A stretch of DNA of 64,000 bases from Neisseria sp. MVDL19-042950 (GTDB lineage Bacteria; Pseudomonadota; Gammaproteobacteria; Burkholderiales; Neisseriaceae), in the NCBI RefSeq assembly GCF_030504625.1, contig NZ_JAUKWH010000004.1:62001-126000 (forward strand), in the 5' to 3' direction. The notes beneath the pieces are model-generated. The model saw only the letters and a program-made list of their open reading frames with translations, ran no database searches and was not told the DNA's origin. Positions 35,698 through 44,658 of the stretch are shown piece by piece (the stretch's first letter is position 1; the number at the start of each line of letters is the position of its first letter). Made by a program: the position numbers and the translations under genes.

Positions 35698-36639
35698 ATG
35701 AAAACCAAATTGAGCCTGACCGCCTTATCGGTGCTGCTGGCCGCGTGCGGCGAACCTGCCGGAAACGCCGTTGCACCGCCGCAAAGCGAAACCGCCGCTT
35801 CTTCGGTAAAAGCACAGGCCGTTTCCGAAGTTGCCCAAAGCGGGCTTACAACCGACACCGATGCCGAGCGGTCGGCGCTGCTGGCACAGTTTGCGGCGGA
35901 AACCCGTGAAATCGAGCGGAAACTGGAAAAAGCCACGCCCCAAGAGGCAGACGAATTGTATGAACGGTATGAGGCGGGTTTGTGGAAAGAAAACGGCGTG
36001 CTTTCCCGCTTAAACGATTTGGACGGGCAATGGCTGGGCGATTTTTACAGCGCGCCGTATTGGAAAGAAACCGAGCGGAATTTGCGCCCTACCGCATTGT
36101 TCCGGCAACGGCAGCGGCAGGCCGCCGCGGTTGGTTTGGAGTATGTCGATGTCGGCGAAGGGGCGGCGGTGCTGCGGCCGCAGGCAAACTATCTGCCGGA
36201 GTTGTTTGAATGCTGTGTCAGCTCCGACTATTACGTTTATTTGAATATCAAAGCGGCGCAAGACGAGCAAGAAGCATTTTCCGATGCGGCCGTTAATGTC
36301 AGTTGGCCGGAGCTGGGCAACATAATCGTCAAGTGGGAAAGATTCTTGGCGGAATACCCGCAAAGCCGTCTGAAAAAACGCGCGGAACAGGATTATGCTT
36401 TTTACGCGGGTGCTTTTCTGCGCGGATTGGACAACACGCCTACTTATTCGGATGACGGCACTCGGGTTTACCCCGAATATGCGGCGGCATGGCAATATTT
36501 CATTGCCGCTAATCCCGACAGCCCCATTTCGGGGTTGCTGAAAAAGATACGGGGCAAGCCCCGAGCGGAAGCCTTCGACATCATCGATCAATATTGGCGG
36601 CACCATTTCGGCGAACCGTTGTCGGAAACTTTCGAATAA
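35698..36639 (+). CDS. Lipoprotein of unknown function
   Basis: 313 aa from MKTKLSL at 35698 (AGAGGAAACATC upstream); the frame continues upstream into the Correia-like element and is not coding there. Lipobox LLAAC lipidates Cys17. After a low-complexity linker, the body is helical and charged with a YWKETERNLRP segment and, near residues 180-240, a tetratricopeptide-like pattern (WERFLAEYPQSRLKKRAEQDYAFY). No named family was recognised. It sits between lpxB and rnhB. Confidence 0.7.
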   Translation: MKTKLSLTALSVLLAACGEPAGNAVAPPQSETAASSVKAQAVSEVAQSGLTTDTDAERSALLAQFAAETREIERKLEKATPQEADELYERYEAGLWKENGVLSRLNDLDGQWLGDFYSAPYWKETERNLRPTALFRQRQRQAAAVGLEYVDVGEGAAVLRPQANYLPELFECCVSSDYYVYLNIKAAQDEQEAFSDAAVNVSWPELGNIIVKWERFLAEYPQSRLKKRAEQDYAFYAGAFLRGLDNTPTYSDDGTRVYPEYAAAWQYFIAANPDSPISGLLKKIRGKPRAEAFDIIDQYWRHHFGEPLSETFE

Positions 36640-36688
36640 ACTGGCGGCACGGAGTTCGCAGGCCGTCTGAAAACAGGATTATCTGAAA

Positions 36689-37279
36689 ATGACTACTTTC
36701 CTTACCGCCGGTGTGGACGAAGCGGGGCGCGGGCCGTTGGTGGGCAGCGTGTTTGCCGCCGCCGTGATTCTGCCGCCCAATTACCATCTGCCGGGCTTGA
36801 CCGATTCTAAAAAGCTCACTGAAAAAAAGCGCGACGAACTGGCCGTGCAGATTAAAGAGCAGGCGGTGGCGTGGAGCGTGGCATCGGCGAATGTGGCCGA
36901 AATTGCCGAATTGAATATCCTGCATGCCACTATGCTGGCGATGGCCCGTGCCGTGCACGGCTTGGCGGTGCCGCCGCAGAAAGTGCTGATAGACGGCAAC
37001 CGCATTCCGAAAAATCTCGGTATCGAAGCCGAGGCGGTGGTGAAGGGCGACAGCAAAATCATCGAAATCTCCGCCGCTTCGGTGCTGGCCAAAACCGCCC
37101 GCGATGCCGAAATGTATGCGTTGGCGGCGCGTTATCCGCAATACGGGTTTGATAAACACAAGGGCTACGGCACGGCGGCACATCTGGCGGCATTGGCGGA
37201 GTTCGGCGTGTTGGGCGAACACCGCAAAGACTTTGCGCCGGTGAAGCTGCTGCTGGCACAGGGAAAGTTGTTTGAATAA
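36689..37279 (+). CDS. rnhB: Ribonuclease HII
   Basis: 196 aa. Motif [13 protein letters not shown] carries the two leading acidic active-site residues; DSKKL and VLIDGNRIP carry further conserved residues, and the third acidic residue lies in [11 protein letters not shown]. It cleaves RNA in RNA-DNA hybrids and single ribonucleotides in DNA. A DUS lies 20 nt before the ATG and an inverted pair follows the stop. Confidence 0.95.
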   Translation: MTTFLTAGVDEAGRGPLVGSVFAAAVILPPNYHLPGLTDSKKLTEKKRDELAVQIKEQAVAWSVASANVAEIAELNILHATMLAMARAVHGLAVPPQKVLIDGNRIPKNLGIEAEAVVKGDSKIIEISAASVLAKTARDAEMYALAARYPQYGFDKHKGYGTAAHLAALAEFGVLGEHRKDFAPVKLLLAQGKLFE

Positions 37280-37283
37280 TACA

Positions 37284-37315
37284 GGAGGCCGTCTGAAAGT
37301 TTTCAGACGGCCTCA
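37284..37315. terminator. Inverted-DUS terminator after rnhB
   Basis: GGAGGCCGTCTGAAAG abuts its inverted copy 5 nt after the stop. Confidence 0.8.
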
Positions 37316-37481
37316 ATCTTTAGCGAACCGTAGGGCCGGCTTAAAAACAACGCGAACCATATTCGGGCTTGACCGGAGTATGGCCAACCGTGATAAAGCA
37401 GGTTTATTCGCTATATCTGCCGCAGATTAAACATGCCCGTCCGAACATCTTTTCAGACGGCCTCTTTTCGTTTGTACCGCT

Positions 37482-38771
37482 TTATCTGGCTATCGGGCGG
37501 TAATCTTCGGCCCGCGGCATAAACGGCGGCACGGTAACGGATGTGGCAGATTTGGGCAGGCGCGGATTGGACGTGCCCCAGATGGTATACAAGTCGGCCA
37601 GCAGCGCGCCGTTGATTTCTTCTATTTCCGCCTGCGTGATTTCACTGTCGCCCTGTTTGCCGAACAAAACCGCTTCGTCTCCGGCGCGGATGTCGGGGAA
37701 GTCGGTTACGTCGACCATCGTCGTGTTCATCGACGTTTTGCCGACCACCGGCACTTTATGCCCGCGGATCAGCACATGGCCTTTGTTGGTAAAGGCGCGG
37801 CGGTAGCCGTCCGAATAGCCGATGGGCAGGTTGGCGAGCTTGGAATCGCGTTGCAGGGTGAAAGTGCGGTCGTAGCCCACGGTGCTGCCTTTGCCGTAAT
37901 AGTTTACGGTGGCGACGCGGCTCTTCAGGGCGAAGGTTTTTTTGTATTCGGTGCGTTCGGGAATGGAATCGCCGTAAAGCAAACCGCCCGGGCGCACCAT
38001 ATCCAAATGGGATTCTGGTACGGCTAAGGTGGCAAACGAGTTGGCCGCGTGCAGAATGATGTCGCGGCGTTTGAGTTTGGCGTTGTGCAGCAGCCAGCCG
38101 CTTTCTTTACGGAAGGCTTCCAAACCGCGCTTCACGTCGTTGGCATCTTCCACGGCGAAGTGGGTCATGATGCCGACGGTTTGCAGATTGGGCAGTTTGG
38201 TGATGGCCACGGCGGATTCGCGGATGTCGGGGTCGGACATATCCAAACCGTTGCGCCCCATGCCGCCGGAGTTCAGCGCGATATGGATGCGCAGGGTTTT
38301 GCCCGCCGCTTGGGCGAGTTCGTTGATGCGGCTGGCTTGGCCGTAGTTGCCGACCAGTTCTTCCATATCGTATTGCATGCCGTGAACGATTTCATCTTCG
38401 GTAGCCGCCCGCACCCGCATGATTTTGCCAGTGTAGCCGTGTTTGCGGATGATGCGGGCTTCTTCGTTGCTGGCGATGCCGATGCAGGGAATGCCTGTTT
38501 TGATAACCGTCGGCATCAGCAAGTCGATGCTGTTGCCGTATGCGTCGGCTTTCATGACGGCGCAGATTTGCGATTTGCCGTCGAGTTCTTTTTGCAGGGT
38601 GCGGATATTGTCTTCAAAAGCCTGCACGTCGATTTCCATCCATGCGTTTGCACCGTGGATGCTTATTGCGGCGCTGTCTGCGGGTGTGCCCAGCGGCGGG
38701 GCGGCGTAAAGCGGAGATGCGGCCAGCAGAGCGGTCAGGCAGGCAGCCAACAAGGTTTTTTTCGGGTTCAT
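37482..38771 (-). CDS. Periplasmic broad-specificity-type amino acid racemase
   Basis: 429 aa. A clear signal peptide (1-23, cut after LYA) precedes an alanine-racemase fold: PLP-Lys in CAVMKADAYGN (about residue 74), ALNSGGMGRNGLDMS, HAANSFATL and the second catalytic Tyr in TVGYDRTF. Export, length and the SGGMGRNG segment are features of the Bsr class described from Vibrio and Pseudomonas rather than of cytoplasmic Alr. Those enzymes make non-canonical D-amino acids in the periplasm, which alter peptidoglycan and biofilms. The exact substrate range cannot be read here. Standalone gene. Confidence 0.85.
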   Translation of the reverse strand: MNPKKTLLAACLTALLAASPLYAAPPLGTPADSAAISIHGANAWMEIDVQAFEDNIRTLQKELDGKSQICAVMKADAYGNSIDLLMPTVIKTGIPCIGIASNEEARIIRKHGYTGKIMRVRAATEDEIVHGMQYDMEELVGNYGQASRINELAQAAGKTLRIHIALNSGGMGRNGLDMSDPDIRESAVAITKLPNLQTVGIMTHFAVEDANDVKRGLEAFRKESGWLLHNAKLKRRDIILHAANSFATLAVPESHLDMVRPGGLLYGDSIPERTEYKKTFALKSRVATVNYYGKGSTVGYDRTFTLQRDSKLANLPIGYSDGYRRAFTNKGHVLIRGHKVPVVGKTSMNTTMVDVTDFPDIRAGDEAVLFGKQGDSEITQAEIEEINGALLADLYTIWGTSNPRLPKSATSVTVPPFMPRAEDYRPIAR

Positions 38772-39040
38772 TTCAGCCTCTCTATGATTTTATTTCGGGT
38801 AAAAGCACGATAGGCAGGCGATTATCGTTGTGTTGTTTGCCGCACCTGCCGTTATCTTTAGGTAAGAGGCGGGTATGACGTAAAAATTCCCTGAAAATCG
38901 GTTGTACCGCATAAAAAAATTACGCCTGCACGGGCATGCTTCGGCAACGGCGGATTGCACATACCGGCGCGGCAGCGGTACACTTTTGCCAAACGTAACG
39001 GATACATTCGATCTCAGATTGCAACCGAGAGGCCGACATC

Positions 39041-39370
39041 ATGATGAATATCGTCAACCGGCTCCCCGTGCCGGTATATCCCATCGACCGCGACCGTGCC
39101 GATTATGCGATTTCCAAAAACAAGCTGCGCGATTATTTTGTGCGCAATCCCGAAATGTTCCGGCTGGCGATGGATGCCGCGCGAACCGAGCAGGCCGTGA
39201 AAATGGCGGCGCACGCTTGCGGCTTGTGGTTTTCGCGTTGGGAAAACCCCGAAAGCGGCAAAGCGGTTATCGTGGTGGCGAGCAAGGAAGTGATGCCGTT
39301 TCGGAAGATGTTCCAACAGGCTTTGCAAAGCGAAGCGGTGCAGGCAGCGTTGAAACGGCGCAGCAGGTGA
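39041..39370 (+). CDS. Small protein of unknown function
   Basis: 109 aa, either from the ATG at 39041 or the next one at 39044 (GAGAGG upstream). Cytoplasmic, mixed charge, no signal or membrane helix. A basic helical C-terminus (SEAVQAALKRRSR) follows a beta segment (GKAVIVVASKEV). No family recognised. GC content and codon use match the chromosome, which supports a real gene. Confidence 0.6.
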   Translation: MMNIVNRLPVPVYPIDRDRADYAISKNKLRDYFVRNPEMFRLAMDAARTEQAVKMAAHACGLWFSRWENPESGKAVIVVASKEVMPFRKMFQQALQSEAVQAALKRRSR

Positions 39371-39510
39371 ACGGGCGCCGAAGTTGCAGGCCGTCTGAAA
39401 AGCGTATTGATAAAACGCATAAATAAATATAGGGTGGATTCGTTTCCACCCCCATACTTGAACCGGTTTGCCGAACGGTTTTCAGACGGCCTCAAAATAC
39501 AACCGCATCA

Positions 39511-39548
39511 GAGGCCGTCTGAAACGGAGCAATGGTTTCAGACGGCCG
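39511..39548. terminator. Inverted-DUS terminator overlapping the sodA stop
   Basis: AGAGGCCGTCTGAAAC pairs with GTTTCAGACGGCC. The right arm contains the sodA stop codon. Confidence 0.7.
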
Positions 39549-40164
39549 CTTTCTCTTCAAAACGCTTGGCCGCTTCGTCCCAATTCACCACATGCCAGTA
39601 GGCTTTGATGTAGTCGGGGCGACGGTTTTGGTATTTCAGATAATAAGCGTGTTCCCACACGTCCAAACCGATAATCGGCCAGCCCTTGCAGCCTGCCACC
39701 GCCTCGCCCATCAGCGGCGTATCCTGATTGGCGGTAGACACTACTTTCAGACGGCCTTCATCCCACACCAGCCAAGCCCAGCCCGAGCCGAAACGGGTGG
39801 CGGCGGCTTTCTCGAATTCGGCCTGAAAATTCTCCACCGAGCCGAAATCGCGTTCGATGGCTTCTTTCAGACGGCCTTTCAGCTCCGTGCCCTGTTTCAG
39901 GTTTTTCCAGAAAAACGTATGGTTGGCATGGCCGCCGGCGTTGTTGCGCAGCGCCGTTTGCTTGTCGGCGGGCAGCTCCGCCAAACGTGCCACCAGCTCT
40001 TCCGCGGGCAGGGCGGCGAATTCGGGCAGTGATTCCAGCGCAGCATTGGCGTTGTTCACATAAGCCTGATGGTGCTTGGTGTGGTGGATATTCATGGTCA
40101 GTTCGTCGAAATAAGGTTCGAGCGCATCGTAAGCGTAGCCGAGTTCCGGCAGGGTGTAAGCCAT
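39538..40164 (-). CDS. sodA: Superoxide dismutase, manganese type
   Basis: 208 aa. The sequence follows enterobacterial SodA almost word for word ([46 protein letters not shown]). Metal ligands are the two His of [19 protein letters not shown] and D-x-WEH in LDVWEHAYY. The outer-sphere Gln is in TANQDTPLM while the N-terminal position is Gly (AGGHANH), the pattern of Mn rather than Fe enzymes. It detoxifies superoxide. Two in-frame inverted DUS copies encode E/KGRLK segments, and a third supplies the Ala-Val-stop end. A Fur-like operator lies upstream. Confidence 0.93.
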   Translation of the reverse strand: MAYTLPELGYAYDALEPYFDELTMNIHHTKHHQAYVNNANAALESLPEFAALPAEELVARLAELPADKQTALRNNAGGHANHTFFWKNLKQGTELKGRLKEAIERDFGSVENFQAEFEKAAATRFGSGWAWLVWDEGRLKVVSTANQDTPLMGEAVAGCKGWPIIGLDVWEHAYYLKYQNRRPDYIKAYWHVVNWDEAAKRFEEKAAV

Positions 40165-40208
40165 ATCATTATCTCCTTTGGCGGAAGCGGGTTAATCAAG
40201 CATTAACT

Positions 40209-40234
40209 AAAATGATATTAATTATTATTCATTT
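40209..40234. promoter_or_regulatory. Possible Fur operator upstream of sodA
   Basis: AATGATATTAATTATTATTC lies about 45-70 nt before the sodA start. By eye its complement matches about 12 of 19 positions of the Fur consensus GATAATGATAATCATTATC. sodA is a classic Fur target in enterobacteria. Confidence 0.4.
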
Positions 40235-40356
40235 CGAAAGCAAGCAAGAAAAGCCCACAAAACAGTAAGGTTTTTTCAGACGGCCTCCTGCAATACTGCT
40301 TGCCGTTCCGTGCCCTTCGCTGGATTTAGGCACTTCTAAGCCTTACAATCCGCACC

Positions 40357-42543
40357 ATGAATACAGAACTGCTCAAAGGCTTGAATGCCGAACAACTTTC
40401 CGCCGTAACTTGGCCGCCGCAATCCGCCCTCGTGCTTGCCGGAGCAGGCAGCGGCAAAACCCGCGTGCTTACCACCCGCATCGCATGGCTGCTGCAAAGC
40501 TCGCAGGCAAGCGTGCACAGCATCATGGCCGTTACCTTTACCAACAAAGCCGCCAAAGAAATGCAAACCCGCTTAAGCGCGATGCTGCCCGTTAACGTGC
40601 GCGCCATGTGGCTCGGCACCTTTCACGGCCTCTGCCACCGCTTTCTGCGCCTGCACCACAAAGACGCAGGGCTGCCTTCCACCTTTCAGATTCTCGACAG
40701 CGCCGACCAGCTCGCCTTAATCAAACGCCTGCTCAAACAGCTCAACATCGCCGAAGAAATCATCGCCCCGCGCACCTTGCAAGGCTTTATCAACGCCCAA
40801 AAAGAAAGCGGCCTGCGCGCCTCCGCCCTGCAAGCCCCCGACCCGCACACCCAACGCATGATCGAGTGCTATGCCGAATACGACAAAGTGTGCAACCGCG
40901 AAGGCGTGGTCGATTTTGCCGAACTGATGCTGCGCAGTTACGAAATGCTGCAAGCCAACGAAGTGCTGCGCCGCCATTACCAAAACCGCTTCAACCATAT
41001 TTTGGTGGACGAATTCCAAGACACCAACAAACTGCAATACGCATGGCTGAAGCTCATTGCCGGCGACCACGCCGCCGTGTTTGCCGTGGGCGACGACGAC
41101 CAATCCATCTACCGCTTCCGCGGCGCACACGTCGGCAACATGACCGCCCTCATGCACGAATTTCACATCGAAGCCCCCATCAAACTCGAGCAGAACTACC
41201 GTTCAGACGGCAACATCCTCACCGCCGCCAACGCCGTGATCGAAAACAACGCCGAACGCCTCGGCAAAAACCTGCGCACCGATGCCGCCGCCGGCGACAA
41301 AATCCGCTTTTACTCCGCCCCCATAGATTCCGACGAAGCCCAATTCATCGTAGACGAAGCCAAATCCCTGCAACGAGAAGGCCGCACACTCGACCAAATG
41401 GCCGTGCTCTACCGCAGCAACGCCCAATCGCGCATCATCGAACAAGCCCTGTTCCGCGCCGGCATCCCCTACAAAATCTACGGCGGCCTGCGCTTCTACG
41501 AACGGCAGGAAATCAAACACGCGCTTGCCTACCTGCGCCTCTCCGTCAACCCCGACGACGACAACGCCCTCCTGCGCGTCATCAACATGCCCCCGCGCGG
41601 CATCGGCACCCGCACCATCGAAAACATCCAAGCCGCAGCCGCCGAACAAGGCATCTCCCTATGGCAGGCCGCCTGCGGCATGGGCGCAAAAGCCGCCAAA
41701 GTCGCCGCCTTTGTGCGCCTGATAGAAAACCTCCAAGCCCAAGCCCCCAACGTATCCCTGCAAGAAATGATGCTCGGCATCACCCGCGACAGCGGCCTCG
41801 TCGAATACTACCAAACCCAAAAAGGCGATCACCAAGACCGCCTCGACAACCTCGACGAACTCGTTAACGCCGCCGTCGCCTTCAGGCCGTCTGAAAGCAA
41901 CTTCGAAATCCTGCCCGAAAACGCCGCCGAAAACCCGCTCTTCCCCATCCTCGCCTTCTTAAGCAACGCCGCCCTCGAATCCGGCGAAAACCAAGCCGGC
42001 GAAGGCGAAGAAGCCCTGCAAATGATGACTGTACACGCCGCCAAAGGGCTGGAGTTCGACACCGTATTCCTCACCGGCATGGAAGAAGGCCTTTTCCCCA
42101 GCGAATACAGCCTCGCCGAACGCGGCGGCCTCGAAGAAGAACGCCGCCTCATGTACGTCGCCATTACCCGCGCCAAAAAACGCCTCTACATCAGCATGTC
42201 CCAACAACGCCTGCTGCACGGCCAAACCCACTTCGGCATCGTCTCCCGCTTCGTCGAAGAAATCCCCGAAGAAGTGCTGCACCGCCTCTCGCCCCCGCCC
42301 AAACGCTTCAACAGCTTCACTGACGTGCCCAAAACCAAAAACCGCACAGCCGTCGAACACTACGACCTGCCGCAAGAATACGCAGGCTTCCGCATCGGCC
42401 AAAACGTGCGCCACGCCAAATTCGGCACCGGCGTAATCATCGATGCCGTCAACAAAGGCGAATCCGCACGGCTCACCGTGAATTTCGGAAAAGAAGGGAT
42501 TAAAGAACTGGATACCAAGTTTGCCAAGCTGGAGGCCGTCTGA
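40357..42543 (+). CDS. uvrD: UvrD/Rep-family superfamily 1 DNA helicase
   Basis: 728 aa. All SF1A motifs are present: Walker A AGAGSGKTRVL, FTNKAAKEMQ, GTFHGLCHRFLR, DEFQDTNKLQY, GDDDQSIYRFRGA, EQNYRS, TVHAAKGLEFD and YVAITRAKKRLY. It is a 3'-5' helicase for nucleotide-excision and mismatch repair. The C-terminal region ends with a Tudor-like GQNVRHAKFGTGVI segment used by UvrD/PcrA to contact RNA polymerase, so UvrD is preferred to Rep. The gene ends in a DUS that provides Glu-Ala-Val-stop. Confidence 0.93.
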   Translation: MNTELLKGLNAEQLSAVTWPPQSALVLAGAGSGKTRVLTTRIAWLLQSSQASVHSIMAVTFTNKAAKEMQTRLSAMLPVNVRAMWLGTFHGLCHRFLRLHHKDAGLPSTFQILDSADQLALIKRLLKQLNIAEEIIAPRTLQGFINAQKESGLRASALQAPDPHTQRMIECYAEYDKVCNREGVVDFAELMLRSYEMLQANEVLRRHYQNRFNHILVDEFQDTNKLQYAWLKLIAGDHAAVFAVGDDDQSIYRFRGAHVGNMTALMHEFHIEAPIKLEQNYRSDGNILTAANAVIENNAERLGKNLRTDAAAGDKIRFYSAPIDSDEAQFIVDEAKSLQREGRTLDQMAVLYRSNAQSRIIEQALFRAGIPYKIYGGLRFYERQEIKHALAYLRLSVNPDDDNALLRVINMPPRGIGTRTIENIQAAAAEQGISLWQAACGMGAKAAKVAAFVRLIENLQAQAPNVSLQEMMLGITRDSGLVEYYQTQKGDHQDRLDNLDELVNAAVAFRPSESNFEILPENAAENPLFPILAFLSNAALESGENQAGEGEEALQMMTVHAAKGLEFDTVFLTGMEEGLFPSEYSLAERGGLEEERRLMYVAITRAKKRLYISMSQQRLLHGQTHFGIVSRFVEEIPEEVLHRLSPPPKRFNSFTDVPKTKNRTAVEHYDLPQEYAGFRIGQNVRHAKFGTGVIIDAVNKGESARLTVNFGKEGIKELDTKFAKLEAV

Positions 42544-42553
42544 AAGAGATAGA

Positions 42554-42586
42554 AAAAGCCGTCTGAAATAGTCCAGACGGCTTTTA
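42554..42586. terminator. Imperfect inverted-DUS terminator
   Basis: AAAAAGCCGTCTGAAATA and TAGTCCAGACGGCTTTT form a hairpin between uvrD and the convergent Fic gene. Confidence 0.7.
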
Positions 42587-42597
42587 ATTTATAAGAC

Positions 42598-44088
42598 TCA
42601 AATTAGTCTGTCTTTCAAATCACTTGGGGCAATAAAGTTAATTGCATTTCCCGATTTGAACTGCCCTAATAATTTTAATTCTAATAATTGTTTCAAATCT
42701 GTTCTTGCAGTATTTTCGGCTACATCAAACTGCGCAGAGACATTTTTGACAGTAAAAATTTTACCTTTTTCTTTGACTGCTGCTTGCAAAATTTCAATTT
42801 GTCTGCCGTTCAATCCATGAGCGGTAGCAAAGTTGGAAATTTCAGCAGTGAAATTTTGTAGCTTGGATGTTTCTTTCTCTACATAACTCCTTAAATCTTC
42901 AATGGCACGTTTGATAATATCTAATTGATAATAAATAAAGTATGTTAGATCCAAATCATCATTTTCCGTATAAAGATATGATTTGGCATATTTTGTAGGT
43001 GTTTCCCGCAGCAGGCGGCTGATGGAAATGTATTCAAACAAATCATAACCGTTTCTTAGCACGAACCAATAAAATAATGCCCGTGCCGTACGTCCGTTTC
43101 CGTCTCCGAAAGGATGGATATACCCCGTAAAGAAATGCAACATTATTGCTTTGACTATCGGATGGATAAACAAAGGATGATTAATGCCGTCATGATCCGT
43201 GTTCGCAAATGTACATAAAGCCTCCATTAATTTCGGTACTTCTGTAAAAGCAGGTGGTTGATATACCGAATTACCATCATAATCAGCGATGTGGATATCG
43301 TCATTTTGCCGGAATTTCCCTGAAACCGCTTGATTGCCTATGGCATTTTCAGTGGCAATATGGTGTAGCGATAAAATCATTTTTATGCTTAATGGTTCAT
43401 TTTTTAATGCCAACGTTTTCTGCATCAGTTTATGATTGTTGACAATCATAATTTCATATTCATTTTGGGGTTTTGGGCGCTGTGATGCCAGTAATTGTTT
43501 GGCTACTTTACGCGTGGTGGCTGCTCCTTCAAGTTGTGCAGAAGTGATTGCTTCTTCTATCATAAGCGTTTTTTTATCCGCGGCACCCAGCTGGTTTCCT
43601 GAAGATAACATTATGTGGTCGCCGCAGCTCTTATCTATGAAATGGAGTAGGGCCTGCATAGTATCAGGCACGCAGAAGGAGAACTCATAATTAGCAATGA
43701 ATTCAAATTTTTTCTTTCCGGCCAAACGGTTGATTTTGGTTGCAGCCCAAATTTTTTCGGCATCTTCTTTTTTAGAATATTGACGTTTGATTTTATCCCA
43801 ATAGAGGTAGCGGCCTTTGCTGTCAGTGGCTTTATGTGTAGTAAATAGTGCATAATATTTTTTATATGCTTCTATCAGCTTATTCATTTGCTCTTCATTT
43901 GGTTGTTTGATATCTAACTTCACAACCCTACTAACATTTGTAGATGATGAAAGAGGCATTTCATTTAGTTGGTTTTCCAAGTTTTGTAATTGCTGGGTAT
44001 CAACGGGCATCAATTCGATTAAATTCTGAAATTCTTTTATTAGAATTTCTTCTATTCTTGGTGGTTTAGATACTTTCATTTTTGCCAT
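42598..44088 (-). CDS. Fic-domain AMPylase with self-inhibitory helix and winged-helix C-terminus
   Basis: 496 aa from the ATG at 44088 (a TTG five codons upstream is in frame). The Fic core motif HPFGDGNGRTAR lies at about 325-336, intact including the catalytic His. An N-terminal inhibitory helix carries SAQLEG (about 183-188), matching [ST]xxxE[GN], so this is a class II, intramolecularly repressed Fic protein. A C-terminal winged-helix-like domain (TVKNVSAQFDVAENTARTDL, about 430-490) is common in such proteins. Most Fic enzymes transfer AMP to target proteins. AT-rich compared with uvrD, which suggests acquisition. Confidence 0.88.
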   Translation of the reverse strand: MAKMKVSKPPRIEEILIKEFQNLIELMPVDTQQLQNLENQLNEMPLSSSTNVSRVVKLDIKQPNEEQMNKLIEAYKKYYALFTTHKATDSKGRYLYWDKIKRQYSKKEDAEKIWAATKINRLAGKKKFEFIANYEFSFCVPDTMQALLHFIDKSCGDHIMLSSGNQLGAADKKTLMIEEAITSAQLEGAATTRKVAKQLLASQRPKPQNEYEIMIVNNHKLMQKTLALKNEPLSIKMILSLHHIATENAIGNQAVSGKFRQNDDIHIADYDGNSVYQPPAFTEVPKLMEALCTFANTDHDGINHPLFIHPIVKAIMLHFFTGYIHPFGDGNGRTARALFYWFVLRNGYDLFEYISISRLLRETPTKYAKSYLYTENDDLDLTYFIYYQLDIIKRAIEDLRSYVEKETSKLQNFTAEISNFATAHGLNGRQIEILQAAVKEKGKIFTVKNVSAQFDVAENTARTDLKQLLELKLLGQFKSGNAINFIAPSDLKDRLI

Positions 44089-44218
44089 TTGAAATTCTCG
44101 CAATTTTTTTAATATTGAGAGAGTTTAAACATATTTGTTTCTCTTGGAAACCTGTGTCAAATATTTGAGCGTAGAAAATCACGTTATTTTTCCTACGTTT
44201 TTTTAATTGAGAGAATAC

Positions 44219-44380
44219 GTGCAGGAAACCTTTACCCAAATCCGCAACCGCTTGCTGTCGGAGCAGATACGGCAAGATTATTTTCAACTGTTAGAGGGTA
44301 AAGAAGAAGATTTGGGTTCGGATAAGATCATTAATCTGTTGGATAAAATTACCAATTTGGCCAACAAGAGGCCGTCTTAA
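44219..44380 (+). pseudogene. 3' remnant of an unrecognised gene
   Basis: A 53-codon frame (VQETFTQIRNRLLSEQ ... KIINLLDKITNLANKRPS) ends where a degenerate DUS supplies the stop (AGGCCGTCTTAA). It is coding-like (helical, charged) but has no ribosome site, and the AT-rich DNA to its left does not continue the frame. It looks like the tail of a larger gene lost when the Fic gene arrived. Confidence 0.35.
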
Positions 44381-44389
44381 AAACCGTAG

Positions 44390-44414
44390 GTCGGGCATCC
44401 TTGCCCGACTTTTT
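44390..44414 (+). terminator. GTCGGG palindrome terminator
   Basis: GTCGGGCA-TCCT-TGCCCGAC followed by TTTTT. It sits just after the gene remnant. Confidence 0.75.
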
Positions 44415-44489
44415 ATTGGGGCAAATCTTTAATAGACGCCATTCAAAAGCGTTTTCTTACGCATTGTTGTATTTTGATAACGAGTTTTA

Positions 44490-44520
44490 TTGACAATGCG
44501 CAACATGTACTCAATATTTA
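44490..44520 (+). promoter_or_regulatory. Candidate promoter of the surface lipoprotein gene
   Basis: TTGACA (44490-44495) and AATATT (44513-44518) spaced by 17 nt, about 140 nt before the lipoprotein ATG. Confidence 0.4.
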
Positions 44521-44658
44521 TGCCGTTTGTCTTGTATATCGGATATCAAGTTCGTAAACTTATTAATGGTCAAAAGTGCTTGATAGCACAGTGGGGCTAT
44601 ATGGAAATCGGGAAGGCTGGTTTTTGCTTGAAGATAATCAAATGGAAGGAAACATATT

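Noticed and set aside
37320-37425. A segment after rnhB with TTTAGCGAA and GGTTTATTCGCTATA ends, considered as a MITE.
   Set aside because: The ends pair only weakly and the interior does not match the other copies.
40608-41867. A 419-codon Arg/Pro/His-rich frame overlapping the helicase gene.
   Set aside because: It arises from the GC-rich codon pattern of uvrD in another frame.
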